Source: JAYWGN01 sp043778255
GTDB taxonomy: Bacteria; Bacteroidota; Bacteroidia; Chitinophagales; Chitinophagaceae
Length of the DNA stretch: 64,000 nucleotides
NCBI GenBank assembly: GCA_043778255.1
Contig: JAYWGN010000002.1
Location: 65,264 to 129,263 of the forward strand
Reading direction: 5' to 3'
The notes below the pieces were generated by a model, which worked only from the letters and a program-made list of their open reading frames with translations, made no database searches and was not told the origin of the DNA. The translations under genes were made by a program, and so were the position numbers. Shown here piece by piece: positions 44,338-52,694 of the stretch; position 1 is the stretch's first letter, and the number at the start of each line of letters is the position of its first letter.

Positions 44338-44394
44338 AAGCACTTTGGTATAAAATTTTTTGAAAAAATTAAATTTATATTGAAGTGCTTTTTT
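44338..44394 (+). terminator. Terminator-like hairpin between rpoZ and coaBC
   Basis: AAGCACTT (44338-44345) pairs with AAGTGCTT (44383-44390), and inside it AATTTTTT-type and AAAAAATT sequences can extend the stem. It is followed by TTTT. It ends only 16 nt before the coaBC start, so coaBC must be read through it or start very close behind it. Confidence 0.7.
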
Positions 44395-44410
44395 ATTTAG
44401 TATACACGAA

Positions 44411-45613
44411 ATGCTTAAAGGGAAAAAAATATTAGTTGCTGTAACAGGTAGTATTGCTGCTTATAAAATAGCTAACCTCATACGATTGCTACACAAAGCG
44501 GGTGCCGAAACCAAAGTATTAATGACCGAAGCTGCTAAGGAATTTGTAGCACCACTAACATTAGCTACACTAAGCAAAAATGAAATACAGAGTAACCTTG
44601 CTACCAATGCAAGTTGGGCAAACCACGTAGCACTAGGCCGTTGGGCCGATGTAATGGTAATAGCACCTTTAAGTTGTAATACACTAGCTAAAATGGCTAA
44701 CGGCATTTGCGATAACCTAGTAATGGCAGTATACCTTTCTGCTACTTGCAAAGTGCTGGTAGCACCTGCAATGGATGAAGATATGTGGATACACCCAAGT
44801 ACCCAAAATAATATAGCAACTATAACTACATTTGGCAATATAATAATACCTGTACAGCACGGCGAATTAGCGAGTGGCTTAATAGGCGAAGGGCGTATGG
44901 CTGAGCCAGAAATTATAATAGAAGCCCTAACAAACCAAATATTACAAAAGAACGATTTAGCGAGTAAAAAAATATTGATAACAGCTGGACCTACTTATGA
45001 ACCACTTGACCCTGTACGCTATATTGGCAACTACTCAAGTGGCAAAATGGGCGTTGCTATAGCACAACAAGCTACAAGCCGAGGAGCAATTGTAACTTTA
45101 ATACTTGGGCCAACACAAGTAGCCCATAACCTTACTGGCATTACTACAATACATGTACAAACTGCACAACAAATGTATGAAGCTGCTATAAAACAATTTG
45201 AAACAACCGATGTAGCAATTATAAGTGCAGCTGTGGCTGACTATACACCAAAGGTAGTAGCTAATAAAAAAATAAAAAAATCGACCGAAGAAAATTTTGA
45301 GGTGCAACTAACCAAAACAAAAGATATACTCAAAACATTGGGACATACCAAAAGCCAACAACAAATTGTAGTAGGCTTTGCCCTTGAAACCAATAACGAA
45401 AAAGAATTTGCGCTGCAAAAATTGGAAACAAAAAATGCGGATTATATTGTATTAAATTCAACCAACGACATAGGCGGAACATTTGGCAGTGATAATAATA
45501 AAATAACCATATTTGACAAAGCTAAAAAGGAATATAAATTTACGTTAAAACCTAAGTTAGCCGTAGCAAACGATATATTAAATACAATATTTAAAGTAAC
45601 TTACAACAGCTAA
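44411..45613 (+). CDS. coaBC: Bifunctional phosphopantothenoylcysteine decarboxylase/synthase
   Basis: 400 residues. The N-terminal CoaC half has the flavin fold (VAVTGSIAAYKIANLIRLL), LATLSKNEIQ, and APAMDEDMW in place of the classic PAMNxxMW motif. The CoaB half starts near residue 190 (ILITAGPTYEPLDPVRYIGNYSSGKMG) with AAVADYTP and the KKIKKS lysines. It converts 4'-phosphopantothenate to 4'-phosphopantetheine through the cysteine adduct, on the way to coenzyme A, in the cytosol. Confidence 0.94.
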   Translation: MLKGKKILVAVTGSIAAYKIANLIRLLHKAGAETKVLMTEAAKEFVAPLTLATLSKNEIQSNLATNASWANHVALGRWADVMVIAPLSCNTLAKMANGICDNLVMAVYLSATCKVLVAPAMDEDMWIHPSTQNNIATITTFGNIIIPVQHGELASGLIGEGRMAEPEIIIEALTNQILQKNDLASKKILITAGPTYEPLDPVRYIGNYSSGKMGVAIAQQATSRGAIVTLILGPTQVAHNLTGITTIHVQTAQQMYEAAIKQFETTDVAIISAAVADYTPKVVANKKIKKSTEENFEVQLTKTKDILKTLGHTKSQQQIVVGFALETNNEKEFALQKLETKNADYIVLNSTNDIGGTFGSDNNKITIFDKAKKEYKFTLKPKLAVANDILNTIFKVTYNS

Positions 45614-45659
45614 CAAAACAAAGGGTTTTTACAAAAAGTTAGCATTAAAATTATAACAC

Positions 45660-46604
45660 ATGAAATTAGCAAAAATGTTGAAAATAATGGGTTTAATAAT
45701 AGTATTTTGTAATACACTTTATATACCACTAACTGCACAGGAACTAAAAGCAAAAGTAACCGTAAATGCTAGTAGAGTGCCAGCTGGTGTTGATAGAAAA
45801 ATATTTAATACTTTACAAAGCTCCATTAACACATTTATAAATAATAAAAAATGGACTAACCAAACATTTGCTGCAAATGAAAAAATTGAATGTAACTTTA
45901 ATATAACCATTACTGAAGTACCCGAACCAAATGTATATAAAGCCAACCTTGCTATACAGGCTGCAAGGCCTTTGTACAATACAAATTACAAATCGCCTTT
46001 AATTAATTTTGTTGACGAAAATGTAACGTTCAAATATGTAGAGTTTCAAGCTATTGACTTTAATGAAAACAGAGTACAAGGTAACGATGCTTTGGTAGCC
46101 AACTTGCCTGCTGTATTGGCTTATTATATTAATATTATGATTGGTTTCGATTTTGATTCTTTTGCCGCTAAAAGCGGCGAAACTTATTTTCAAAAAGCCC
46201 AAAATATTGTAAATAATGCACCTGATAATAGTAATATACTAGGATGGAAAGCATTTGATGGGCAAAGGAATAGATATTGGCTTAGCGAAAACTTAAATAG
46301 CTCAAAGTATGTACTCATACACGATGTACTGTACAATTATTACCGTAAAGCAATGGACTTTATGTACGAAAACGAACAGCAAACAAGAACTGAAATGAAA
46401 AATTGTTTGCTGCTGTTAAGTAGCCTTCAAAGGGAAAACGGTAGTAGTACCAATATGCTTATTCCATTTTTTATGCAAAGCAAAAGCCAAGAATTAATTA
46501 ATGTATTTAAAAAAGCAAATAACGATGAAAAAGTAGCAGCCCGAGAATTGCTAAGGGAAATAGATATTGCCAATGCCAATAAATACAAAGATGAATTAAA
46601 GTAA
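45660..46604 (+). CDS. porD: DUF4835 family protein (T9SS-associated PorD)
   Basis: 314 residues with a signal peptide ending near LTAQ. ELKAKVTVNASRVPAGVDRKIFNTLQ, NFVDENVTFKYVEFQAIDFNE and the middle segment YYINIMIGFDFDSFA are typical of DUF4835, whose members are annotated as PorD, a protein linked with the T9SS. Its exact place in the system is not known to me. It follows coaBC by 46 nt, the conserved order in Bacteroidota, and fits the T9SS genes at gldKLMN in this window. Confidence 0.85.
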   Translation: MKLAKMLKIMGLIIVFCNTLYIPLTAQELKAKVTVNASRVPAGVDRKIFNTLQSSINTFINNKKWTNQTFAANEKIECNFNITITEVPEPNVYKANLAIQAARPLYNTNYKSPLINFVDENVTFKYVEFQAIDFNENRVQGNDALVANLPAVLAYYINIMIGFDFDSFAAKSGETYFQKAQNIVNNAPDNSNILGWKAFDGQRNRYWLSENLNSSKYVLIHDVLYNYYRKAMDFMYENEQQTRTEMKNCLLLLSSLQRENGSSTNMLIPFFMQSKSQELINVFKKANNDEKVAARELLREIDIANANKYKDELK

Positions 46605-46624
46605 GCCGATACCACAATTACACA

Positions 46625-46984
46625 ATGTTAATGTACATTAAAAAATTACTAATAATAAGCTTAGCTACTATATGTATTAGTTGCAATAATAGTAACAACA
46701 TACCAATAATACCCGAAGCCAAAATGAAAGCTATAATAGCCGATATGGTTAGGGCTGAGGAGTTTGTAACTATATATGTAGTAAAAGATTCCATAAAAAA
46801 ACTAAAACCTGAAATGATGAAATACTACAACAAAGTATTTGCCATACACCATACCAGCAGCAAACAGTTTTTAAATAGCTTCGATTATTATTTAAAAAAC
46901 CCCGTAAATGCCCGTAATATGTTTGACTCTTTAGCCACTCAATTAAGGCAAGAGCAATTTAAATCCGTAGTAAAAGAGTTGTAA
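46625..46984 (+). CDS. DUF4296 family lipoprotein
   Basis: 119 residues. Lipoprotein signal (TICISC, then NNSNNIP). IIPEAKMKAIIADMVRAEEF and MMKYYNKVFAIHHTSSKQFLNSFDYYLKNP are the usual pattern of DUF4296, a small helical lipoprotein of unknown role in Bacteroidota. It follows the DUF4835 gene by 20 nt. Its place in the same cluster suggests an envelope role, without direct evidence. Confidence 0.85.
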   Translation: MLMYIKKLLIISLATICISCNNSNNIPIIPEAKMKAIIADMVRAEEFVTIYVVKDSIKKLKPEMMKYYNKVFAIHHTSSKQFLNSFDYYLKNPVNARNMFDSLATQLRQEQFKSVVKEL

Positions 46985-47023
46985 TTAAATTCTTTTTTTT
47001 TGTAAAAAAAAATACAATGCTGA

Positions 47024-47728
47024 ATGAAAAATAAAACAGTAAAAAATGCAACCGAAGCAGTAGCCGATGTTGCAAGTGGTAGCACTATAATGTTAGGCGG
47101 CTTTGGGCTATGTGGCATACCCGAAAACTGTATAGCTGCCCTAGTAAACTTACCCATAACCGAACTTACTTGTATAAGTAACAATGCAGGAGTTGATGAC
47201 TTTGGCATAGGCTTAATGCTACAAAAAAAGCAAGTAAAAAAAATGGTGGCTAGTTATGTTGGCGAAAATGCAGAATTTGAACGGCAACTACTTAGTGGCG
47301 AGTTAGAGGTAGAGCTAATACCACAAGGCACTTTAGCTACACGTTGTATGGCAGCAGGCTATGGTATGCCAGCTATATATACACCTGCAGGTGTAGGTAC
47401 TGAGGTAGCCGAGGGCAAAGAAACTAGAGAGTTTGATGGTAAAATGTACTTGATGGAAATGGCATTTAAAGCAGACTTTGCCATAGTAAAAGCTTGGAAA
47501 GGCGATACTGAAGGCAACTTAATATATAAAGATACAGCCCGAAACTTTAACCCACTTATGGCAATGGCCGGTGCTATTACCATTGCCGAAGTAGAGCATT
47601 TAGTACCCGTTGGCCAACTTGAACCTAACCATATACATACCCCAGGTATATATGTACACCGTATATTTGAAGGAAGCAATTATGAAAAACGAATAGAACA
47701 ATTAACCGTAATACAACCAACTAATTAA
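47024..47728 (+). CDS. scoA: 3-oxoacid CoA-transferase subunit A
   Basis: 234 residues. The CoA-transferase I motif reads GGFGLCGIPENCIAAL near the N-terminus, and NNAGVDDFGIGLML, GTLATRCMAAGYGMPAIYTPAGVGTE and RNFNPLMAMAGA are all typical of the alpha subunit. With the beta subunit (48650-49312) it would move CoA from succinyl-CoA to acetoacetate or another oxoacid. The two subunit genes are split by a CpeT-like gene here. Substrate preference cannot be read. Confidence 0.93.
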   Translation: MKNKTVKNATEAVADVASGSTIMLGGFGLCGIPENCIAALVNLPITELTCISNNAGVDDFGIGLMLQKKQVKKMVASYVGENAEFERQLLSGELEVELIPQGTLATRCMAAGYGMPAIYTPAGVGTEVAEGKETREFDGKMYLMEMAFKADFAIVKAWKGDTEGNLIYKDTARNFNPLMAMAGAITIAEVEHLVPVGQLEPNHIHTPGIYVHRIFEGSNYEKRIEQLTVIQPTN

Positions 47729-47777
47729 CCGTATTAGTAATAATAACAACAAATACATTTTACCAAATACCAAAAAA

Positions 47778-48407
47778 ATGAAAAGAATAATACCAATAAC
47801 AATAATGATACTAAGTATAATTAATACCAATAAAGCACAAACAGCCACCCAACCTAAGGTAGATAAAGGGTTAAATAAACTAGCTCAATTAATGCAGGGT
47901 ATATACAATAGCAAAAGCCAATCCATTACGGACACTACATACTATAATATAAGCCTTATAATGGCACCAATATGGACCCATAGAACCGATGGTAAATGGC
48001 TATATGTAGAGCAAGCAATGGCCACTACACCCGATAAGCCTTACAGGCAGAGGGTTTACCACTTGCAACATAAAGCCGATAAAGTATATACCAGTGATAT
48101 ATACACCATAAAAGATGCCATGGCTTATGCCAATGCAACTACCGATACTGAAAAAATGGCAAAGCTAACTTTTGATAAAATTGAATTGAAAGACGGCTTC
48201 ACCGTTACACTTAATTACAAAAAAAAGCAATACACAGGTGGCACTAACCTCAACGATTGCCCCTCCGACTTGAGAGGTGCAAAGTATGCTACCACTATAA
48301 TTGAACTTAACAATACCAAACTATTATCGTGGGATAGAGGCTTTGATGCCAATGGCAAACAAGTATGGGGAGCAACAAAAGGTGGGTATGTATTTAACAA
48401 GCAATAG
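47778..48407 (+). CDS. CpcT/CpeT (DUF1001) family secreted protein
   Basis: 209 residues with a signal peptide ending near NKAQ. Segments LMQGIYNSKSQS, APIWTHRTDGKWLYVEQAM and YRQRVYHLQHKADKVYTSDIY match the CpcT/CpeT family, whose cyanobacterial members attach bilin chromophores to phycobiliproteins. Bacteroidota have no phycobilisomes, so the role here must differ, perhaps binding a small lipophilic ligand. It lies between the two CoA-transferase subunits, 49 nt behind scoA and 242 nt before scoB. Confidence 0.85.
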   Translation: MKRIIPITIMILSIINTNKAQTATQPKVDKGLNKLAQLMQGIYNSKSQSITDTTYYNISLIMAPIWTHRTDGKWLYVEQAMATTPDKPYRQRVYHLQHKADKVYTSDIYTIKDAMAYANATTDTEKMAKLTFDKIELKDGFTVTLNYKKKQYTGGTNLNDCPSDLRGAKYATTIIELNNTKLLSWDRGFDANGKQVWGATKGGYVFNKQ

Positions 48408-48529
48408 TTTTTTATCGCTTCGCTAAAAAATTTGAACTTAAATTCTATTATTCCTTTACTTTTTAATCCCGTTTATTGCTGTTAGCACAACTTGTCCCAT
48501 GTATAAAGGATTATCAAATTGTCTAATTA

Positions 48530-48630
48530 TAACTCAAAATTTTACATTCAATATTTTTTTATTTTACATTCAATATTTTTTTATTTTACATTTTACATTT
48601 AATATTTTACATTTTACATTTATCCTTAAT
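48530..48630 (+). repeat. AT-rich repeat before scoB
   Basis: Alternating copies of TTTACATTCAATATTTTTTTA and TTTACATTTTACATTTAATA fill the gap between the CpeT-like gene and scoB. A pure-A/T array of this kind can slip in length. No promoter box could be told apart from the repeat. Confidence 0.75.
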
Positions 48631-48649
48631 TCCTTAATTAAAAAAAAAC

Positions 48650-49312
48650 ATGCCACTCAACAAACAACAAATAGCCCAACGTATAGCACAAGAGTTGCAA
48701 GATGGATATTATGTAAACCTTGGCATAGGCATACCCACATTGGTAGCCAATTATATACCTAATGGCATACAAGTAACCTTACAAAGCGAAAATGGGCTGT
48801 TGGGTATGGGGCCGTTCCCCATTGCGGGTAACCAAGATGCCGATTTAATAAATGCAGGTAAGCAAACCATAACTACACTGGCAGGTTCATCGTTTTTTGA
48901 TAGTGCAACAAGCTTTGGAATGATACGAGCCGGAAAAGTGGACTTAACCGTACTAGGTGCAATGGAAGTAAGCCAAACTGGCGATATAGCCAACTGGAAA
49001 ATACCAGGCAAAATGGTAAAAGGTATGGGCGGAGCTATGGATTTGGTGGCAAGTGCCAAACACATAATAGTGGCAATGCTACATACCAACCCAAAGGGCG
49101 AAAGTAAGCTATTGCCTCAGTGTACCTTGCCCCTTACAGGTACTAACTGTGTAAAAAAAATTGTAACCGACTTAGGTGTACTTAACGTACTGCCCAATGG
49201 GCAAGGCTTTGAACTAATAGAAAGAGCACCCGACGTAAGTGTAGCGTATATAATTGCTCATACAGCAGGACTACTTACTGCTAACCCCAACACTCCAGAA
49301 ATTATTTTTTAA
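48650..49312 (+). CDS. scoB: 3-oxoacid CoA-transferase subunit B
   Basis: 220 residues. LQDGYYVNLGIGIPTLVANYIP opens the beta subunit, and the catalytic Glu is in QSENGLLGMGPFP, as in the family. KVDLTVLGAMEVSQTGDIANWKIPGK and VKGMGGAMDLV also match. It carries the active site of the CoA-transferase formed with ScoA (47024-47728). The subunits are usually adjacent; here they are split by a CpeT-like gene and a repeat. Confidence 0.94.
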   Translation: MPLNKQQIAQRIAQELQDGYYVNLGIGIPTLVANYIPNGIQVTLQSENGLLGMGPFPIAGNQDADLINAGKQTITTLAGSSFFDSATSFGMIRAGKVDLTVLGAMEVSQTGDIANWKIPGKMVKGMGGAMDLVASAKHIIVAMLHTNPKGESKLLPQCTLPLTGTNCVKKIVTDLGVLNVLPNGQGFELIERAPDVSVAYIIAHTAGLLTANPNTPEIIF

Positions 49313-49495
49313 TTATTTTGTAAAATTTTTCTCTATCTCATTAGCCTTTTTTACTGCATAAACCCCTAAGTATTAATACTTTCGTATATCTACTATATTA
49401 TTATACATATAATTACTTTAAATTTGTATAAATACGAGTACAACAATTAGTGTTGTTACTTGTTACAACTACCAAATTTAATCCAACTAAAGCCT

Positions 49496-50773
49496 ATGTA
49501 TAAAATACCTGAATATGCACAAAAAACTTTAGATATTTATAATAGTTTTGATTGGAATCAAGTGGTTCAAATGCATTTAGATGAAGTAAATTTAATTAAT
49601 AATGATGTAAAGATACACGGTGAAACTGTTACTTCATTTGGTAATGCCAGTTATTTGGGTTTCCATAAAGATGAAAGAGTAATAGAAGCAGGTGTAAAAG
49701 CAATGAGGGAAAAGGGCATACTCTATTGTAGTACAAGGTCATATACATATATGCCAGAGCATGAAGAATTTGAAGATTTGTTAAGCGAAATTTTTGGTCG
49801 ACCCACAATAGCAACTGTACAAACTGCAATGGCTGACTTTGGTGCAATGCCTTTATTAATGAGCCCTACCGATGTGGCACTTGTAGATACAATGGCTCAT
49901 GCTACATTACAAAATATGATAATGATACCCAAAGCTATGGGTATGACTTTGGATAAGGTGAAGCATAATAGCATGGATCATTTGGAAAGTAAAATAAGAT
50001 TTTACAGAGAACAAGGAAAGGAAAAAATTTGGTATGTATGTGATAGTGTTTATAGTATGTACGGCGATGTAAGTCCAGTAAAAGATATTCTATATTTACT
50101 AGAAAAGTACGATAATTTTTATTTATATATTGATGATGCTCATGGTATGAGTTGGACTGGCCCTAATGGAGCAGGCTATGCTTGGAAATATATGCCAGTG
50201 GGGCATGATAAAGTAGTAATGGCAACATCATTAGGCAAGGGTTTTGGTATTGGTGGTGGTGCTTTAATATGTCCTAATATTGAAGTAAAAAGTTGGATGA
50301 GAAGAACTGGATTGAATCTAGTATTTTGTACACAATTAAGTAATCAAACTTTAGCATCGGGTATTGAAGTAGCAAAAATACATTTGAGTGACGAAATTTA
50401 TCTGTTGCAAGATAAGCTGAAAGAAAATGTAGACCATTTTATACAAAAAGCAAGAGAACATAATTTGCCTTTTTACGATTACAGCGAATCGCCCTTATTT
50501 TATATGATTATCGGTAGTTACGAAAATGGTATTGCTTTAAATCAAATGCTTCGCAAAAAAGGGTATTATGGTAACCTAGGTATTTTTCCTGCTGTTCCAG
50601 CAAAATATACTGGCTTACGCTTATCAATAACAGCCGAACATACAAAGGCAGAAATAAATGGACTTATGAAAGCTGTTGACGAATGCCTGATTGAGTTGTT
50701 GGCTGCATCTGGCTTAACAAAGGAAGATTTAATTAATTCCTTACGTGGCAAAAAAGCTATTGCTCTAAATTAG
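49496..50773 (+). CDS. PLP-dependent enzyme of the alpha-oxoamine synthase type
   Basis: 425 residues from the ATG at 49496; a TTG at 49460 would add 12 residues without family character. The PLP lysine is in ATSLGKGFGIGGG, and the Asp that holds the ring nitrogen in YLYIDDAHGMSWTG. The overall pattern (NYLGF-like NASYLGFHKDERVIEAG, then YGDVSPVKDI) resembles KBL, serine palmitoyltransferase and related synthases, which join an acyl-CoA to an amino acid. The substrate cannot be named. The 3' end overlaps the next, convergent, gene by 17 nt. Confidence 0.85.
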   Translation: MYKIPEYAQKTLDIYNSFDWNQVVQMHLDEVNLINNDVKIHGETVTSFGNASYLGFHKDERVIEAGVKAMREKGILYCSTRSYTYMPEHEEFEDLLSEIFGRPTIATVQTAMADFGAMPLLMSPTDVALVDTMAHATLQNMIMIPKAMGMTLDKVKHNSMDHLESKIRFYREQGKEKIWYVCDSVYSMYGDVSPVKDILYLLEKYDNFYLYIDDAHGMSWTGPNGAGYAWKYMPVGHDKVVMATSLGKGFGIGGGALICPNIEVKSWMRRTGLNLVFCTQLSNQTLASGIEVAKIHLSDEIYLLQDKLKENVDHFIQKAREHNLPFYDYSESPLFYMIIGSYENGIALNQMLRKKGYYGNLGIFPAVPAKYTGLRLSITAEHTKAEINGLMKAVDECLIELLAASGLTKEDLINSLRGKKAIALN

Positions 50774-51437
50774 GTAATTCTTCTTTTATTTTTTTTGAGT
50801 AAATAATTTTTATTTCGTTCAATAGCATTTTTACAATAAATAAATTTTTGGCTGTATTTGCTACTATAAAAAATATCCACAATCCTGGGTTTACAAACAT
50901 ATTAGGAAACGTATCTGTAAGTGCAAATAAGAAAAATGTACCAGATGTATAAATCATATAGCCAAGTACTAAAAACACTTTTGGATTGTACAATACTAAT
51001 TGGTCTGGTGAATTAAAAAACATTCTGAAGAATACAGTAAGTGTACATAACAGTATCATAAACACTGCACCAGCAGCAAGGTTATTGTTAAATATATAAA
51101 TACCATCTTGTTTTATAGAAAAATAGGCTAATGCCACAAAAACTATAGCAACAGATGCAAAAATGTATTTGAATATTTTTTGGTGTATAAGTAAAGAGTA
51201 TATCATTAACACAAACAATGGCTCCAATATAATATTTATCAATGCATACATTTGTTGGTTTTTAGTATCTGTGTATAATATTATAATTATATCAAGTGTT
51301 ACAGATATAATTGTCCATAATAAGAGCAATTTATATACATTTTGCTTTAGCAATTTATATTTCCAAACTAAAAAAAATAAGGGGGCAAAGTCAGCACAAA
51401 ATGAAATGAAGCCGAAAGTTTTTAATAGAATTGCCAT
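50757..51437 (-). CDS. Multi-pass membrane protein, unknown function
   Basis: 226 residues with about seven membrane spans, short loops and a basic C-terminal tail (KIIYSKKIKEELPNLEQ). Span one is ILLKTFGFISFCADFAPLFFL. It resembles small 7-TM proteins often found in Bacteroidota genomes without known function, and I cannot place it in a named family with certainty. It converges on the PLP-enzyme gene with a 17-nt overlap of the ends. It could be a sensor or transport component. Confidence 0.7.
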   Translation of the reverse strand: MAILLKTFGFISFCADFAPLFFLVWKYKLLKQNVYKLLLLWTIISVTLDIIIILYTDTKNQQMYALINIILEPLFVLMIYSLLIHQKIFKYIFASVAIVFVALAYFSIKQDGIYIFNNNLAAGAVFMILLCTLTVFFRMFFNSPDQLVLYNPKVFLVLGYMIYTSGTFFLFALTDTFPNMFVNPGLWIFFIVANTAKNLFIVKMLLNEIKIIYSKKIKEELPNLEQ

Positions 51438-51480
51438 AATAATTATGTTTATATTTCTCTCTAACGTAAAAATACTGTTT

Positions 51481-52425
51481 TTATTTTGTTTTAATTAAAA
51501 ATACTGCTGGTACTGCCCGCTGCCCAGTTTTTTCGGATGGGGTTATAGTTTCCTTGCCATTTACTAGCATACAGCTACTGCCACCACCATCGAGGTTGAG
51601 GGCTTCTACACACCCTAACTGTTGCAATATTTTGGCCTCTTGTGCCAAACTTGCACCCTCGGCTATATTGGCAAATCGGCCTTGTATTACCAGTATTATT
51701 AGTTTGCCTGTTGCCGTGTAACCCATTGCAGTACGGGGGTGTTTATCGTTTATGGCCTTGCCGGTAAACATTTGTTCGTACCCATTTGCAATAGCAATTT
51801 TACCATTTTGTAGTAGTACTGGGCCACCACCAATAGCTGTTTGTACCTTCCATTTTTTATACACATTTGGGGGTACAAATGGTTCACCTTCGGCAGCAAT
51901 TTCATAAGCTTGGCTAGCCTTAGCAAAGGTGGTATTGCTATCGGTTTTTACCCAAGCTATGTCGGCTTTCCCTCTTTTTGTAATGCCAATTGCACTTCTA
52001 TTTATAGGTATATTTACGATACTGCTATCGGGCATTTTTCGCTGTACTTTGGTAATATTATGCCCAATTACCTTCCCTTTTTTAATTACTACATTAAGGT
52101 TTTGGTTGGTAGCATAGCTAAAAAATGTACCATTTACCACCACTAAGGGTTTATTGTTTTTGGTATAGTATTGGTTTGGGGTAAGTCTACGGTTAAGGGT
52201 AGTGTCCACATCAAACACTAAGTTTTTGTTGTTCAAATCAGCTTCTATGTAGTAAGCAATATTGGGTTTGCCATCGTACATACTATCGTTGGTAGCATAT
52301 AATTTTAGCCCAACGGGCAAAGTTACATTTACACTATCCACACTATGCCATACCAATTGTGCAGTAAGGTTGTAGTGTTGGGTAAGCATAGCAATGCATA
52401 TAGCGTAAGTAAGCAGTAGTTTCAT
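51481..52425 (-). CDS. Phosphodiester glycosidase family protein (NAGPA domain)
   Basis: 314 residues with a signal peptide ending near LTAQ. The NAGPA (DUF2233) fold is clear: KPLVVVNGTFFSYATNQNLN, IGGGPVLLQNGKI, HPRTAMGYTATGKLIILVIQG and LNLDGGGSSCMLVNG, the last being the catalytic region of the family. Relatives remove GlcNAc from phosphodiesters or cut similar sugar phosphates. The product would act in the periplasm or at the surface; its substrate is unknown. It follows the 7-TM gene upstream in the same direction by 43 nt. Confidence 0.9.
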   Translation of the reverse strand: MKLLLTYAICIAMLTQHYNLTAQLVWHSVDSVNVTLPVGLKLYATNDSMYDGKPNIAYYIEADLNNKNLVFDVDTTLNRRLTPNQYYTKNNKPLVVVNGTFFSYATNQNLNVVIKKGKVIGHNITKVQRKMPDSSIVNIPINRSAIGITKRGKADIAWVKTDSNTTFAKASQAYEIAAEGEPFVPPNVYKKWKVQTAIGGGPVLLQNGKIAIANGYEQMFTGKAINDKHPRTAMGYTATGKLIILVIQGRFANIAEGASLAQEAKILQQLGCVEALNLDGGGSSCMLVNGKETITPSEKTGQRAVPAVFLIKTK

Positions 52426-52620
52426 AATTATTGGTAATTATTAACGCAATGTAAGTATTTGTTAAAGGCTTAGCAAAAATATTTTATAAAAAAAATAAAA
52501 TAGAGTAGTACTGAACAAACAAAAAAATACACTACAATAAATTAAAATTTAATACTCAAAAACTTTACTTATGTAATTTTGTTTTTAATTATCAAATCTG
52601 CTCATCATCAAAATCCGTAA

Positions 52621-52687
52621 GGTTCTTGCCCCTCTCCTTGGAGAGGGGTTGGGGTGAGGTTTTATCACATTATCAAATTATCACATT
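52621..52687 (+). repeat. 67-bp composite repeat, copy B
   Basis: The plus strand matches the minus strand of 26219-26285 with one mismatch in 67. It starts GGTTCTTGCCCCTCTCCTTG and goes on to the satellite TTATCACATTATCAAATTA. It ends 7 nt before the start of the UbiD-family gene, so any hairpin here would be in its leader. Confidence 0.85.
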
Positions 52688-52694
52688 CTAAAAA

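Noticed and set aside
48499..48762. 87-codon plus-strand frame before scoB.
   Set aside because: It is made by the AT-rich repeat and runs into scoB in the wrong frame; composition is not that of a protein gene.
49419..49426. TAAATTTG before the PLP-enzyme gene as a full promoter.
   Set aside because: No TTTG lies 17-23 nt upstream, so only a -7-like box can be claimed.
49460..49495. TTG start for the PLP enzyme.
   Set aside because: An ATG 12 codons later gives a normal N-terminus, and the extra residues have no family character.
51163..51498. Plus-strand frame opposite the 7-TM gene.
   Set aside because: It is the complement of hydrophobic codons on the minus strand; it shows no start context or family.
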